From: Atlantibacter subterraneus
GTDB taxonomy: Bacteria > Pseudomonadota > Gammaproteobacteria > Enterobacterales > Enterobacteriaceae
Direction of reading: 5' to 3'
DNA length: 64,000 nucleotides
Assembly (NCBI RefSeq): GCF_007570865.1
Contig: NZ_VLPS01000012.1
Coordinates: forward strand, 21,402-85,401
Shown here: positions 11,850 through 21,818 of the stretch, piece by piece
How the letters are laid out: the number at the start of each line of letters is the position of its first letter
Position numbering within the stretch: position 1 is the stretch's first letter
Translations under genes and position numbers: made by a program
The notes under the pieces: model-generated
The model's input: the letters and a program-made list of their open reading frames with translations, nothing else
The model's database searches: none
Told to the model about the DNA's origin: nothing

Positions 11850-11856
11850 CCTCTTC

Positions 11857-11901
11857 ACGGCGGAACGTGCTTCCGCCGTATCGTTACCCCCGCTTTTTTT
11901 T
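11857..11901 (+). terminator. Hairpin after wecG, possible terminator
   Basis: ACGGCGGAA at 11857-11865 pairs perfectly with TTCCGCCGT at 11871-11879 around a five-base loop, eight bases after the wecG stop. An eight-T run follows only at 11894-11901, about 14 bases after the stem. It is therefore not a textbook intrinsic terminator, but it sits where the wec operon should end. Confidence 0.5.
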
Positions 11902-12053
11902 CTATTTCTCAACATTTTTTTAATCTGCCGTTTGCCATTTTGGAAAATTTAGGAAACCATGCGCGGGTTTTTGCGCCTGATATTCACGTCAGTGATGTTT
12001 GGCGACGATTACCCCTATGACATGACCCATAACAATAACCGGCACATCCGGAG

Positions 12054-12070
12054 CAACAACATCACAACAC
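12054..12070 (+). promoter_or_regulatory. CA-rich leader segment before yifK, candidate GcvB sRNA target
   Basis: The last bases before the yifK Shine-Dalgarno are CAACAACATCACAACAC, a CA repeat of the kind bound by the GU-rich R1 region of GcvB sRNA. From memory, yifK is a GcvB target in Salmonella. The match is to the general type of site; I have not folded or scored it. Confidence 0.45.
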
Positions 12071-12079
12071 AGAGGATTT

Positions 12080-13465
12080 ATGGCAGAAAATAAACCTGAG
12101 CTTCAGCGTGGGCTGGAGTCTCGACATATCGAACTCATCGCCCTCGGGGGCACGATTGGCGTTGGGCTATTTATGGGCGCGGCGAGTACCCTGAAATGGG
12201 CGGGTCCGTCGGTCCTGCTGGCATACATTATTGCTGGCCTGTTTGTCTTTTTTATCATGCGCTCTATGGGCGAAATGCTGTTTCTGGAGCCGGTGACCGG
12301 TTCATTCGCCGTCTACGCGCACCGCTACATGAGCCCGTTCTTTGGCTATCTGACGGCCTGGTCGTACTGGTTTATGTGGATGGCGGTGGGGATATCGGAA
12401 ATCACCGCTATCGGCGTTTACGTCCAGTTCTGGTTCCCGGAAATGGCCCAGTGGATCCCGGCGTTAATCGCAGTGGGCCTGGTGGCGCTGGCGAATATGG
12501 CGGCAGTACGGCTGTACGGTGAAATCGAATTCTGGTTCGCCATGATAAAAGTCACCACCATTATCGTGATGATCGTGATTGGCCTGGGCGTGATTTTCTT
12601 TGGTTTTGGCAACGGCGGCCAGGCGGTCGGCTTCTCGAACCTGACGGAGCACGGCGGATTCTTTGCGGGCGGCTGGAAGGGCTTCTTAACCGCGCTGTGT
12701 ATTGTGGTGGCGTCATATCAGGGCGTGGAGCTGATCGGCATTACCGCCGGTGAAGCGAAAAACCCGCAGGTCACACTGCGTAGCGCCGTCAGCAAGGTGC
12801 TGTGGCGTATTTTGATTTTCTACGTGGGCGCGATTTTCGTTATCGTCACGCTGTTCCCGTGGGATCAAATTGGCAGCAACGGCAGCCCCTTCGTCCTGAC
12901 CTTCGCCAAAATCGGCATTACCGCCGCAGCGGGCATTATCAATTTTGTGGTGCTAACGGCGGCGCTCTCGGGCTGCAACAGCGGCATGTATAGCTGCGGA
13001 CGTATGCTATATGCCCTGGCCAGTAACCGCCAGCTGCCGTCGGCGGTAGGTAAAGTCTCGAAAAACGGCGTTCCGGTGGCTGGCGTGGCGATTTCTATCG
13101 TAATCCTGCTGATTGGCTCCTGCCTGAACTACATCATCCCTAATCCGCAGCGCGTGTTTGTTTACGTGTATAGCGCCAGCGTATTACCGGGCATGGTGCC
13201 GTGGTTTGTGATCCTGATTAGCCAGCTGCGCTTTCGCCAGGTGCATCGTCAGGCGCTGGTCAGCCATCCGTTCCGCTCGATGCTTTTCCCGTGGGCGAAC
13301 TATTTGACGATGGCGTTCCTGATTTGCGTGCTTATCGGTATGGGATTCAACGAAGATACCCGCATGTCCCTGATTGTCGGGGCGCTATTCCTGGCGCTGG
13401 TATCCGCCGCATACACGCTATTTGGCTTCAATCGGCACAATTCACTGCCTAAAGTGGAGAGATAA
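12080..13465 (+). CDS. yifK: YifK, amino acid permease (APC family; threonine/serine transporter ThrP)
   Basis: Inner-membrane amino acid:proton symporter of the AAT group. At 461 residues it has the family start [25 protein letters not shown] (residues 9-33) and about twelve hydrophobic helices; the [21 protein letters not shown] segment and [15 protein letters not shown] are typical of the family. E. coli YifK has been reported to move threonine and serine. It has an AGAGGA Shine-Dalgarno four bases before the ATG and its own leader, so it is probably not part of the wec operon. Confidence 0.92.
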   Translation: MAENKPELQRGLESRHIELIALGGTIGVGLFMGAASTLKWAGPSVLLAYIIAGLFVFFIMRSMGEMLFLEPVTGSFAVYAHRYMSPFFGYLTAWSYWFMWMAVGISEITAIGVYVQFWFPEMAQWIPALIAVGLVALANMAAVRLYGEIEFWFAMIKVTTIIVMIVIGLGVIFFGFGNGGQAVGFSNLTEHGGFFAGGWKGFLTALCIVVASYQGVELIGITAGEAKNPQVTLRSAVSKVLWRILIFYVGAIFVIVTLFPWDQIGSNGSPFVLTFAKIGITAAAGIINFVVLTAALSGCNSGMYSCGRMLYALASNRQLPSAVGKVSKNGVPVAGVAISIVILLIGSCLNYIIPNPQRVFVYVYSASVLPGMVPWFVILISQLRFRQVHRQALVSHPFRSMLFPWANYLTMAFLICVLIGMGFNEDTRMSLIVGALFLALVSAAYTLFGFNRHNSLPKVER

Positions 13466-13517
13466 GCGACAAAGTGCGCAAAGCATAACCAAACGCGCAT
13501 TTTCTTAAAAAAAGCAC

Positions 13518-13546
13518 TAGACAGCAGGGCGCGAAGTCCGTAGTAT
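13518..13546 (+). promoter_or_regulatory. Promoter of the argX-hisR-leuT-proM tRNA operon
   Basis: TAGACA at 13518-13523 and TAGTAT at 13541-13546 are 17 bases apart and end 21 bases before the tRNA-Arg gene. The bases after the -10 (CCCCCTCCGC) form a GC-rich discriminator, typical of stable-RNA promoters under stringent control. Confidence 0.75.
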
Positions 13547-13567
13547 CCCCCTCCGCAACGGCGCTAC

Positions 13568-13644
<77 letters not shown>

Positions 13645-13699
13645 TTTAAATGAGGCGCTTGAGCGGTGAAGTAGAACAAAGCGCGTAAAGATTTGCAGT

Positions 13700-13776
13700 G
13701 GTGGCTATAGCTCAGTTGGTAGAGCCCTGGATTGTGATTCCAGTTGTCGTGGGTTCGAGTCCCATTAGCCACCCCA
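13700..13776 (+). tRNA. hisR: tRNA-His (anticodon GTG)
   Basis: A 77-base tRNA with the extra 5' G of tRNA-His (base 13700), anticodon GTG in TGGATTGTGATTCCA, T-loop GGTTCGAGTCC and encoded CCA. Second gene of the tRNA operon. Confidence 0.97.
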
Positions 13777-13791
13777 TTATTTAGTGGCGAT

Positions 13792-13878
13792 GCGAAGGTG
13801 GCGGAATTGGTAGACGCGCTAGCTTCAGGTGTTAGTGTCTTAACGGACGTGAGGGTTCAAGTCCCTCTCTTCGCACCA
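13792..13878 (+). tRNA. leuT: tRNA-Leu (anticodon CAG)
   Basis: An 87-base class II tRNA with a long variable arm (TGTCTTAACGGACG), anticodon CAG in AGCTTCAGGTGTT, T-loop GGTTCAAGTCC and encoded CCA. Third gene of the tRNA operon. Confidence 0.97.
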
Positions 13879-13916
13879 CAACTGAATTGAACTAAAAATT
13901 CAAAAAAGCAGTAATT

Positions 13917-13993
13917 CGGCGAGTAGCGCAGCTTGGTAGCGCAACTGGTTTGGGACCAGTGGGTCGGAGGTTCGAATCCTCTCTCGCCGACCA
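13917..13993 (+). tRNA. proM: tRNA-Pro (anticodon TGG)
   Basis: A 77-base tRNA with acceptor CGGCGAG/CTCGCCG, anticodon TGG in CTGGTTTGGGACCAG, T-loop GGTTCGAATCC and encoded CCA. Last gene of the operon, seven bases before the terminator. Confidence 0.97.
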
Positions 13994-13999
13994 ATTTAG

Positions 14000-14024
14000 A
14001 ACCCCGCTTCGGCGGGGTTTTTTC
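14000..14024 (+). terminator. Intrinsic terminator of the tRNA operon
   Basis: AACCCCGC pairs with GCGGGGTT around a TTCG loop and runs straight into TTTTT. This is a strong Rho-independent terminator just after proM. Confidence 0.92.
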
Positions 14025-14110
14025 TTTTGTGGCTTCCTCCACGCGTTTTTCCTCCCTTTTATTACCCGTTTCCCGGACTGTCGCAGAATAGCAACGATGC
14101 TTGCTGCGGT

Positions 14111-14128
14111 TGTCGCTAAAATGAGACA
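14111..14128 (+). promoter_or_regulatory. Candidate GlrR (QseF) activator site, distal
   Basis: A perfect TGTC-N10-GACA inverted repeat. This is the consensus for GlrR, the sigma-54 activator of glmY and glmZ in enterobacteria. It lies about 213 bases before the GlmZ start, a normal distance for a sigma-54 enhancer. A weaker half-site (TGTC at 14079-14082) lies further upstream. Confidence 0.75.
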
Positions 14129-14173
14129 TCTAATTTCCTGAATTTTAAATAAAAGATTATATGACCTCAGGGT

Positions 14174-14191
14174 TGTCTCTTGTTGACGACA
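14174..14191 (+). promoter_or_regulatory. Candidate GlrR (QseF) activator site, proximal
   Basis: A second perfect TGTC-N10-GACA repeat, about 150 bases before the GlmZ start. The AT-rich stretch at about 14140-14160 between the two sites could accommodate IHF bending, but I did not find a clear IHF consensus. Confidence 0.75.
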
Positions 14192-14296
14192 GGTAAACCT
14201 CCTTTTGATCACATTCTTACTGCGGGTTTAGCCGATTCAAAGCGCTAACTCGCTGAATAGTCAGGCCTCTTTTAGGACCATTTTCCTGTGCGTACC

Positions 14297-14312
14297 TGGC
14301 ACAGTTTGTGCA
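14297..14312 (+). promoter_or_regulatory. Sigma-54 promoter of glmZ
   Basis: TGGCACAGTTTGTGCA has GG and GC exactly ten bases apart, as required for -24/-12 elements. Its -12 GC is 13 bases before the first base of GlmZ (14324). The adjacent AATAAT/TAATAT could serve as an overlapping sigma-70 -10, the arrangement described for glmZ in Salmonella, whereas E. coli K-12 glmZ is considered sigma-70 dependent. Confidence 0.8.
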
Positions 14313-14323
14313 ATAATATCCAT

Positions 14324-14522
14324 GTAGATGCTCATTCCATCTCTTATGTTCGCCGCAGGCTTCATAAACCCAGGAATGATGCAGAGCCGTTTAACGGTGC
14401 TTATCGTCCACCGAGAGATGTCGCTAACGCCTCATCAAACACCATGGACATAACGTTGAGTGAAGCACCTCTTTGTTGTCACAGACCTCTTTAACACCTG
14501 CCAACTGGCAGGTGTTTTTTTA
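14324..14522 (+). ncRNA. glmZ: GlmZ small RNA
   Basis: Trans-acting Hfq-dependent sRNA that activates glmS (glucosamine-6-phosphate synthase) translation until it is cleaved by RNase E with RapZ. The 5' end GTAGATGCTCATTCCATC, the middle block GTGCTTATCGTCCACCGA and the late block GAGTGAAGCACCTCTTTGTT match E. coli GlmZ as I remember it, including the TTGTTGTCACAGACC region that contains the glmS-pairing site. It ends in a perfect hairpin (ACACCTGCC/GGCAGGTGT at 14494-14515) plus a T run. Its place just before hemY matches E. coli. A 68-codon open frame across it is not credible as a gene. Confidence 0.93.
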
Positions 14523-14586
14523 TCTGCGTTTAAAAGCGATGCTGTAGAGAAATCGCCTTCCCGTTTGAGAAGGCGATAGAGGAGGG

Positions 14587-15783
14587 TTACTGCAGAGGAT
14601 TGTTTTGCAACGTCAGCAACAGACCTTCGCGGCGCATCTGCGCGGCCTCTTCCGGCTGATGCAACCTGTCCAGCACATCGGCGAGCCAGGCGTAGTCAAA
14701 GGCGTCGGGGCGCTGTTTTAACGCCGCACGAAACGCGATGCTTGCTTCCTGCCACTCGCCATGCTTCATCAGCAACTGGCCCAGGGTACTCCACAATAAC
14801 GGGCGATCGCCTTGCGTTTTAATCTGCTGGCGTAGCGCTTTTTCAAGCTGTTCCGGATTACCGGTTTTCAGGCGCGGCATCAGCATCACCAGGCGCTCAT
14901 CATACTGGCGCTTCAGACCATCCAGAATGATGGTCTGAGCGGTATCGTGATCGTCGCATTCGATAAGATGCTCCGCCATCGCCACCTGAAGCGTAGGCTG
15001 CTGGCGCGTCTTGCGGCTTTGGTTTTGCCACCAGGCTTTCAGACCGTCGCTGCCCTGATCGGCGCGTGCCTGATCCATCAGGCCAATCCACGCCTGCTGC
15101 TGTAGCGCATCGCGATGGGCATCGTCCGCCACCTGCGCTTTCTGCATCGACGGCAGGATATCCAGCAGCGAGCTCCACGCACCGGTACGCACATAGGCTT
15201 GTTCCGCCAGGCGCAGCACTTCCGGATGACGAGGGGTCACTTCCAGCAGCTTATCAACGCCGTGACGCGCCGCGTGGTTTTCATTACGCGCCAGCTGCAA
15301 CCGTACCCGGGTGATCTCCACCGGGATTTGATCGCCGTCGGCCAGTTCCGCCGCGCGCTCCAGATGCTGATTGGCGCGAATTTCGTCGCCGCGCTGCTGG
15401 GCCGCTTCCGCCGCCAGCAAATAGTTCACTACCGGCTGTTCGGCATGATCGGCGTTTTTCGACATCAGCTTTTCAACCTGCTGATAGTCGCCTTCCGCCA
15501 GTTTCAACAACGCCTGGCTGGTTTGCTTGCGGGCACGATTGCGTTTGCGGCCCAGGAACCAGCCGCGGGTGCGTGCGCCAGTGCGGAACAGACGACGCAG
15601 GATCCACTCGATCGCAAACAGCACTACCAGCGCCAGGATCAAGATGATCGCTAACCCGGTGACGCTGGTTTCGATGTTCCAGTTGTCGGTCTGGATCAAT
15701 ACGTAGCCCTGGTGACCGGCGATCATCGGCCCCAAGACGATCCCTGCCATCAGCAGCAGGAAAAGCAACAGTACTTTTACCAT
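14587..15783 (-). CDS. hemY: HemY, TPR membrane protein of the hem operon
   Basis: Inner-membrane protein encoded with haem synthesis genes in enterobacteria; its precise role is unsettled. It is not the protoporphyrinogen oxidase called HemY in Bacillus. The 398 residues (E. coli length) comprise two N-terminal hydrophobic helices (about 1-20 and 40-62), a basic linker (RRLFRTGARTRGWFLGRKRNRARK) and a cytosolic TPR-like helical region of Ala- and Leu-rich repeats. It overlaps the hemX stop by one base and is the last gene of hemCDXY. Confidence 0.92.
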   Translation of the reverse strand: MVKVLLLFLLLMAGIVLGPMIAGHQGYVLIQTDNWNIETSVTGLAIILILALVVLFAIEWILRRLFRTGARTRGWFLGRKRNRARKQTSQALLKLAEGDYQQVEKLMSKNADHAEQPVVNYLLAAEAAQQRGDEIRANQHLERAAELADGDQIPVEITRVRLQLARNENHAARHGVDKLLEVTPRHPEVLRLAEQAYVRTGAWSSLLDILPSMQKAQVADDAHRDALQQQAWIGLMDQARADQGSDGLKAWWQNQSRKTRQQPTLQVAMAEHLIECDDHDTAQTIILDGLKRQYDERLVMLMPRLKTGNPEQLEKALRQQIKTQGDRPLLWSTLGQLLMKHGEWQEASIAFRAALKQRPDAFDYAWLADVLDRLHQPEEAAQMRREGLLLTLQNNPLQ

Positions 15784-16970
15784 TACTGTTCTCCCTGTGC
15801 CGGTTCAGATGCCGCAGGCGCTTCGGCAGGTGCCGGTGCGGCCTCCGCTGGGGCGGCGGCGACAGGCTGCGCCAGCAGGTTACGTACCCGGGTCTGCATC
15901 AGTTTTTCCAGAATCGGCTGGCTTTGCAGCGTTTCCGGCACATCCATGGTGATGTTTTGCTGGCTTAACGCGTCCAGCGTCTCAAGGAAGCCTTTGGTGG
16001 TGGCGTCGTCGGTGTCGTAATAGGCGCGTACCCAGGTCGATACGTTATCCAGCGACTGTTTGTAAGTTTCATTCTGATGGCGCGGCACCGCCTGCGCAGC
16101 GACTAACAGCCGCGAACGGATGTTCTCGCGCAGGTAGATATCCTGATTGGGTGCCAGCAGCGGAACAGCGGTGTCGTCGCGGCGGCGGATAGTAATGAAG
16201 CTGTCCATAAAGTTATGCCAGCTCTTCACCAGGTTTTGACGCCATTCGGTCACGGTGCTGGAAAGCTCAGTGCCGTCGCTATCCATCGGCGCGGAATCAT
16301 TGTCGTTATCCGCCAGGCGTAGATTATCAACCTGATTAGCCAGCTGATTCAGCTTCAGGATGATGCCGTCATAATCCACCTGCGATACGGCAGACAGGGT
16401 GGCGATATCATCGGTAATAGCCCGACGGGCGGTAATCAGGCTCGGATCGTTCATATCGGCAAGGCTGGCGTCGGCGCTTTTCAGCAGCGCGGCGGCGGTA
16501 GTGACATCCTGATCGCTCCACAGCTTGCGGCCAGCCAGTTTCACCAGAAAGTCCGACTGCGCCAGCAGCCAGGTCTTGGCGTCGGTCCCGGAGATAGTGG
16601 CGACTTTCTGCTGGACTTCATCCAACTGGCGGGTCAGGTTTTCCTGCTCGCGCTTCGCTGCATCCAGCGCGCCCGCCTGCTGTTTAATGGTGTTTTCCAG
16701 ATCGGATTTCTGGGTTTGCTGCTGCTGTTGCAGCGCCGTCAGCTGGCCTTCCAGCGCTTCAAGCGTGGCCGCCTGGTTAGCGGACTGATGTTTGCCCCAG
16801 CTATACAGCCCCACACCAGCGGCCAGCGCAATAGCGATTGCCACCGCGCTTAGCGCCAGTGCGGTATTGATTTTGCGGTCTTTTTTCTCGGGTTGTTGAG
16901 GTGGGGAGGTGATTTCCACCGTATCCCTGTTTTCTTCAGGCACAGTTGAGGCGTTTTGTTGTTCCGTCAT
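15783..16970 (-). CDS. hemX: HemX, hem operon membrane protein (uroporphyrinogen methyltransferase-like annotation)
   Basis: 395 residues: an acidic, Pro-rich cytoplasmic start ([15 protein letters not shown]), one transmembrane helix at about residues 37-57 ([20 protein letters not shown]), a Gln/Glu-rich coiled coil at about 65-125 ([17 protein letters not shown]), then a periplasmic domain and a Pro/Ala/Glu tail. It is often annotated as uroporphyrin-III C-methyltransferase, but the fold shows no SAM-binding motif by eye and the assignment is doubtful. It lies 21 bases after hemD. Confidence 0.92.
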   Translation of the reverse strand: MTEQQNASTVPEENRDTVEITSPPQQPEKKDRKINTALALSAVAIAIALAAGVGLYSWGKHQSANQAATLEALEGQLTALQQQQQTQKSDLENTIKQQAGALDAAKREQENLTRQLDEVQQKVATISGTDAKTWLLAQSDFLVKLAGRKLWSDQDVTTAAALLKSADASLADMNDPSLITARRAITDDIATLSAVSQVDYDGIILKLNQLANQVDNLRLADNDNDSAPMDSDGTELSSTVTEWRQNLVKSWHNFMDSFITIRRRDDTAVPLLAPNQDIYLRENIRSRLLVAAQAVPRHQNETYKQSLDNVSTWVRAYYDTDDATTKGFLETLDALSQQNITMDVPETLQSQPILEKLMQTRVRNLLAQPVAAAPAEAAPAPAEAPAASEPAQGEQ

Positions 16971-16991
16971 TATGGCTTCCCATTATGAGAG

Positions 16992-17729
16992 TTATTGCAA
17001 CACGCGCAGCAGCGCATCGTTGTCAGCATTATCGGCGACGGTAATGTCCAGCCAGCCCAGTTCCCGGGCGAGGGTCGCCAAACGTTCGCTGACGACAATC
17101 AGTCGGCAGCGAAGTAACCAGTTTGTTTGATACCAGGGCGGGATCAGCGTAAACAGCCGCTTGAGCATTTCTCCGCTGGTTACCACCAGCGTATCCACGC
17201 CGCGCTGTTGCCAGCGGTGCGCTTCCTCCGTCCCATCATAGTATTTGTCATTGCGTTGATAACATTCACAAAACGTCACGCTGACGCCGCGTTTTGCCAG
17301 CGTTTCGCCAATCAGCTCGCGTCCGCCGTTGCCGCGTAACAGCACAGCGCGCTTGCCCGCAACGTTTTGTAATTCTGGTAATTGTAGCAACACTTCGCTG
17401 ATTTCCCGGTCACGGGGATAATTAACCGTGAGGCCGCTGGCGGTATGCAGCGCAAGCGCCGTGGTTCGTCCAATGGCAAAAGCCTGAACCCGCGGCCAGG
17501 CGAGAGAGTGCTGACGCAGCGTGGCCGCCGCATGCGATACGGCGTGTTGGGAAAGGGCGAACAGGAGATCGTCAGGCGACAGGGACGCCAGCAGATCCGG
17601 CAGAGCCGACAGCTCGCGTCCGGGAGAAAACTCGATCAGCGGTAAACTCCAGGCGACCTTTCCCTGCGCGCGCAAGCGGCTTACCAGCTCTTCTCCCGCG
17701 GGAGAGGGACGGGTCACCAGGATATTCAT
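16992..17729 (-). CDS. hemD: HemD, uroporphyrinogen-III synthase
   Basis: Cyclises hydroxymethylbilane with inversion of ring D to uroporphyrinogen III, the branch point to haem, sirohaem and cobalamin. The 245 residues match the family length. Typical segments are [17 protein letters not shown] at the N-terminus, the [14 protein letters not shown] region and the [10 protein letters not shown] motif. The family has low sequence conservation; the ATGA overlap with hemC supports the call. Confidence 0.93.
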   Translation of the reverse strand: MNILVTRPSPAGEELVSRLRAQGKVAWSLPLIEFSPGRELSALPDLLASLSPDDLLFALSQHAVSHAAATLRQHSLAWPRVQAFAIGRTTALALHTASGLTVNYPRDREISEVLLQLPELQNVAGKRAVLLRGNGGRELIGETLAKRGVSVTFCECYQRNDKYYDGTEEAHRWQQRGVDTLVVTSGEMLKRLFTLIPPWYQTNWLLRCRLIVVSERLATLARELGWLDITVADNADNDALLRVLQ

Positions 17730-18667
17730 GCCGGTGCGTCTCCGTTATAGACTTCCGCCAGAATGGCGCGCGCGCCGTTTTCCAGCAGTTCTTCCGCCAG
17801 CGAGACGCCCATTTTTTCCGCGTCCTGCGCCGGGCCACGGCGTTCGCCGCGGATCACCTGGGATCCATCCGGCGCGCCGACCAGCGCCCGCAGCCAGATT
17901 TCACCGTTATTAATCTCGGCATAGCTGCCGATCGGCACCTGACAGCCGCCTTCGAGACGGGTATTCATGGCGCGTTCGGCGCTGACGCGGATCGCGGTTT
18001 CATCATGGTTCAACGGTGCCAGCAAAGCGCGGGTGCGCTCATCATCCAGACGGCACTCAATACCGACCGCGCCCTGGCCCACGGCGGGGAGAGAAACATC
18101 GGCAGGCATCGCGTAACCGATGCGTGCTTCAAGATCCAGGCGCTTTAGCCCGGCAACGGCGAGAATGATGGCGTCGTAATCGCCGTTATCGAGCTTGCTC
18201 AGACGAGTGCCGACGTTGCCGCGCAGAGAGCGGATTTCTAAATCAGGACGGCGCGCGGCAATTTGGCACTGGCGGCGCAGGCTGGAGGTACCAACGACGC
18301 TGCCTGCTGGCATATCGTCGAGGCTGGCGAAACGGTTAGAGACAAACGCATCGCGCGGATCTTCGCGCTCGCAAATCGTTACCAGACCCAGACCTTCCGG
18401 GAACTCTACCGGCACGTCTTTCATAGAATGCACAGCGATATCCGCACGGCCTTCAAGCAGCGCCAGCTCCAACTCTTTGACGAACAATCCCTTGCCGCCC
18501 ACTTTCGCCAGCGGGGTATCAAGGATGATGTCGCCTTTGGTCACCATCGGCACCAGTTCCACCGTTAATCCTGGATGAAAAGCCTCCAGACGGTTTTTGA
18601 CATAATGTGCTTGCCAGAGTGCGAGCGGGCTTTGGCGGGTGGCAATTCTTAGTACATTGTCTAACAT
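17726..18667 (-). CDS. hemC: HemC, porphobilinogen deaminase (hydroxymethylbilane synthase)
   Basis: Joins four porphobilinogens into hydroxymethylbilane using a dipyrromethane cofactor. I start at the ATG at 18667 ([19 protein letters not shown]), giving 313 residues, the E. coli length; an in-frame ATG 24 bases upstream is less likely. It has the cofactor-attachment motif [10 protein letters not shown] (Cys242), the HSMKDVP segment and the arginines of SSLRRQCQ and [10 protein letters not shown]. It is the first gene of hemCDXY, divergent from cyaA. Confidence 0.96.
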   Translation of the reverse strand: MLDNVLRIATRQSPLALWQAHYVKNRLEAFHPGLTVELVPMVTKGDIILDTPLAKVGGKGLFVKELELALLEGRADIAVHSMKDVPVEFPEGLGLVTICEREDPRDAFVSNRFASLDDMPAGSVVGTSSLRRQCQIAARRPDLEIRSLRGNVGTRLSKLDNGDYDAIILAVAGLKRLDLEARIGYAMPADVSLPAVGQGAVGIECRLDDERTRALLAPLNHDETAIRVSAERAMNTRLEGGCQVPIGSYAEINNGEIWLRALVGAPDGSQVIRGERRGPAQDAEKMGVSLAEELLENGARAILAEVYNGDAPA

Positions 18668-18842
18668 GCTTGTTACCGTTAATTCGTCCATTTACCATCC
18701 TAACATTGTAACCAGAACAGTGTCAGTTTTAACGGGTTTTAGCAGGAAAGAGGGATATGCGTCTTGTTCTAAGACTCCGAAGCGGGCTTTCAATGCTACA
18801 ATGGATATGTAGCGCAACTTCCTTTACGGTCAACCCGCAAGG

Positions 18843-18858
18843 TGTTAAATTGATCACG
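18843..18858 (+). promoter_or_regulatory. CRP site in the cyaA promoter region
   Basis: TGTTA-AATTGA-TCACG resembles the CRP consensus TGTGA-N6-TCACA. It matches the known CRP site of E. coli cyaA, where CRP-cAMP represses cyaA as feedback. A TACAAT at 18797-18802 is a plausible -10 upstream of it. Confidence 0.7.
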
Positions 18859-18950
18859 TTTTAAGCCGAATGTCAGCCTGTATGGGTAAAACGATAAAGG
18901 CGACAAACGCGGCAGTTTTCCGAAATAGTGCAATCATCAGGCGATATGTC

Positions 18951-21497
18951 TTGTACCTCTATATTGAGACCCTAAAACAGAGACTGGATGCCATCAATCA
19001 ATTGCGCGTGGATCGCGCACTTGCTGCCATGGGGCCTGCTTTCCAACAGGTCTACAGTCTGCTGCCGACATTGCTACACTATCACCACCCGCTGATGCCG
19101 GGTTACCTTGATGGTAACGTTCCCCGTGGCATCTGCCTTTACACGCCTGATGAAACCCAACGCCACTACCTGAACGAGCTTGAGCTGAAGCGCGGCCTGA
19201 TCCCACGTGAAACGCCTCAGGGTGAATTGCCGATCACCGGTCTTTACACCATGGGCAGCACGTCGTCCGTCGGACAGAGCTGTTCATCCGATCTCGATAT
19301 CTGGGTTTGCCACCAGTCCTGGCTCGATAACGATGAGCGCCAGCTGCTGCAACGTAAATGCAGCCTGCTGGAAAGCTGGGCCGCGTCGCTGGGCGTCGAG
19401 GTCAGCTTCTTCCTGATCGACGAAAACCGTTTCCGCCATAACGAAAGCGGCAGTCTGGGCGGCGAAGACTGCGGCTCGACTCAGCACATTCTGTTACTGG
19501 ATGAGTTCTATCGCACCGCCGTACGTCTGGCCGGGAAACGCATCCTGTGGAATATGGTGCCGTGCGAAGAAGAAGAGCATTACGACGATTACGTGATGAC
19601 GCTCTACGCCCAGGGCGTGCTGACGCCTAACGAATGGCTCGACCTCGGCGGCCTGAGTTCGTTATCGGCGGAAGAGTATTTTGGCGCCAGCCTGTGGCAG
19701 CTGTATAAAAGCATCGACTCCCCGTACAAAGCAGTATTGAAAACCCTGCTGCTTGAAGCGTACTCCTGGGAATACCCGAATCCGCGCCTGCTGGCGAAGG
19801 ACATCAAACAGCGTCTGCACGACGGTGAAATCGTCTCGTTCGGTCTCGACTCTTATTGCATGATGCTGGAGCGTGTGACGGAATATCTGGAGCAGATTGA
19901 AGACACTGCCCGTCTGGACCTGGTGCGCCGCTGCTTCTATCTCAAAGTGTGCGAGAAACTCTCGCGCGAACGCGCCTGCGTGGGCTGGCGTCGTGAAGTT
20001 ATCAGCCAGATGGTGAAAAGCTGGGGCTGGGACGACGCGCGTTTAACCATGCTGGATAACCGCGCCAACTGGAAAATTGACCAGGTGCGTGAAGCGCATA
20101 ACGAACTGCTCGACGCTATGATGCAGAGCTACCGCAATCTGATCCGCTTTGCGCGCCGCAACAACCTGAGCGTTTCGGCAAGCCCGCAGGATATTGGCGT
20201 GCTGACCCGCAAACTGTATGCGGCTTTCGAAGCGCTGCCGGGTAAAGTCACCCTGGTGAACCCGCAAATTTCGCCGGATCTCTCCGAGCCGACGCTGACC
20301 TTTATTCATGTTCCGCAGGGCCGCGCCAACCGCAGCGGCTGGTATCTCTACAACCGCGCGCCGAACATGGAATCGATCATCAGCCATCAACCGCTGGAAT
20401 ATAACCGTTATCTTAATAAGCTGGTGGCCTGGGCCTGGTTTAACGGCCTGCTGACCTCGCGCACCCGCCTGTTTATTAAGGGCAACGGTATTTGTGACCT
20501 GGCAAAACTGCAGGAGATGGTGGCGGATGTTTCCAGCCATTTCCCACTGCGTTTGCCTGCGCCAACGCCGAAAGCGCTCTACAGCCCGTGCGAAATCCGC
20601 CATCTGGCGATTATCGTCAACCTCGAATACGACCCGACGGCCGCCTTCCGCAATCAGGTGGTGCATTTCGATTTCAGAAAGCTGGATGTGCTGAGCTTCG
20701 GCGAAGAGCAAAAATGCCTGATTGGCAGTATCGACCTGCTGTACCGCAACTCCTGGAACGAAGTGCGTACGCTGCATTTCAACGGCGAGCAGGCGATGAT
20801 CGAGGCGCTGAAAACCATTCTCGGCAAAATGCACCAGGATGCCGCGCCGCCGGACAGCGTTGAAGTGTTCTGCTACAGCCAGCACCTGCGCGGCCTGATC
20901 CGCACCCGGGTGCAGCAGTTAGTGTCTGAATGCATTGAGTTTCGCTTATCCAGCACCCGTCTCGAACCGGGCCGCTTTAAAGCGTTGCGCGTAGCCGGGC
21001 AGACCTGGGGTCTGTTCTTTGAGCGCGTAAACGTGTCGGTGCAGAAACTGGAGAACGCCATCGAATTCTACGGTGCGATCTCCCATAATAAGCTGCACGG
21101 CCTGTCGGTACAGGTTGAAACCAATCAGGTGAAATTGCCTTCCGTGGTGGATGGTTACGCCAGCGAGGGGATTATTCAGTTCTTCTTTGAGAACACTAAA
21201 GACGACAGCGGCTTTAACATCTACATTCTCGACGAGAGCAACCGTGCCGAGGTTTACCACCACTGCGAAGGCAGTATTGAAGAGCTGGTGCGCGACGTCA
21301 GCCGCTTCTATTCGTCATCACACGACCGCTTCACCTACGGCTCCAGCTTTATTAACTTCAACCTGCCGCAGTTCTACCAGATTGTGAATATTGATGGCCG
21401 CAATCAGGTGATCCCGTACCGCAGCCAGGCGATAACTAACGTTGCGCCGCCCCGTCAGGACGACGCCACGCCGTTATTGCAGCAGTATCAGTCGTAA
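18951..21497 (+). CDS. cyaA: CyaA, class I adenylate cyclase
   Basis: Makes cAMP from ATP, and its activity is stimulated by phosphorylated EIIA-Glc of the PTS. I choose the TTG at 18951 (TTG-TAC-CTC-TAT), giving 848 residues, because E. coli cyaA uses the same UUG start to keep expression low. The in-frame region from 18870 to 18950 does not look like coding sequence of this family. The N-terminal half is the catalytic nucleotidyltransferase domain ([19 protein letters not shown]); the C-terminal half is regulatory. The stop lies directly against the convergent cyaY stop with no bases between. Confidence 0.95.
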   Translation: MYLYIETLKQRLDAINQLRVDRALAAMGPAFQQVYSLLPTLLHYHHPLMPGYLDGNVPRGICLYTPDETQRHYLNELELKRGLIPRETPQGELPITGLYTMGSTSSVGQSCSSDLDIWVCHQSWLDNDERQLLQRKCSLLESWAASLGVEVSFFLIDENRFRHNESGSLGGEDCGSTQHILLLDEFYRTAVRLAGKRILWNMVPCEEEEHYDDYVMTLYAQGVLTPNEWLDLGGLSSLSAEEYFGASLWQLYKSIDSPYKAVLKTLLLEAYSWEYPNPRLLAKDIKQRLHDGEIVSFGLDSYCMMLERVTEYLEQIEDTARLDLVRRCFYLKVCEKLSRERACVGWRREVISQMVKSWGWDDARLTMLDNRANWKIDQVREAHNELLDAMMQSYRNLIRFARRNNLSVSASPQDIGVLTRKLYAAFEALPGKVTLVNPQISPDLSEPTLTFIHVPQGRANRSGWYLYNRAPNMESIISHQPLEYNRYLNKLVAWAWFNGLLTSRTRLFIKGNGICDLAKLQEMVADVSSHFPLRLPAPTPKALYSPCEIRHLAIIVNLEYDPTAAFRNQVVHFDFRKLDVLSFGEEQKCLIGSIDLLYRNSWNEVRTLHFNGEQAMIEALKTILGKMHQDAAPPDSVEVFCYSQHLRGLIRTRVQQLVSECIEFRLSSTRLEPGRFKALRVAGQTWGLFFERVNVSVQKLENAIEFYGAISHNKLHGLSVQVETNQVKLPSVVDGYASEGIIQFFFENTKDDSGFNIYILDESNRAEVYHHCEGSIEELVRDVSRFYSSSHDRFTYGSSFINFNLPQFYQIVNIDGRNQVIPYRSQAITNVAPPRQDDATPLLQQYQS

Positions 21498-21818
21498 TCA
21501 GCGAAAGTTGACGGCTTCGCCCGCCTGGTGAGTGCAGGCATTTTCCAGCAGCGTCCAGAATTTCTCGCCGGTACGATCGCACACCCACTCATCGTCACGT
21601 AAATCGAAATGGTAGCCGCCCTGTTTGGTCGCCAGCCACACCTGATGCAGCGGCTCCTGACGGTTGATGATGATTTTGCTGCCGTTTTCAAAGCTTAAGG
21701 TCAGCACGCCGCCGTTGATTTCACAGTCGATATCGGTTTCACCGTCATAATCGTCGATACGTTCTTCGATGGTCTGCCACAGGCCATCGGCAAGGCGATG
21801 AAATTCACTGTCGTTCAT
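21498..21818 (-). CDS. cyaY: CyaY, frataxin-like iron-binding protein
   Basis: Bacterial frataxin, 106 residues as in E. coli. It binds iron and modulates the cysteine desulfurase IscS in Fe-S cluster assembly. The acidic first helix and strand ([15 protein letters not shown]) and the [20 protein letters not shown] motif are the frataxin signatures. It is convergent with cyaA, with the two stop codons abutting. Confidence 0.95.
   Translation of the reverse strand: MNDSEFHRLADGLWQTIEERIDDYDGETDIDCEINGGVLTLSFENGSKIIINRQEPLHQVWLATKQGGYHFDLRDDEWVCDRTGEKFWTLLENACTHQAGEAVNFR

Noticed and set aside
14288..14494. 68-codon open frame on the plus strand before hemY
   Set aside because: It lies almost exactly over the GlmZ RNA gene, has no ribosome site and its sequence is explained by the RNA.
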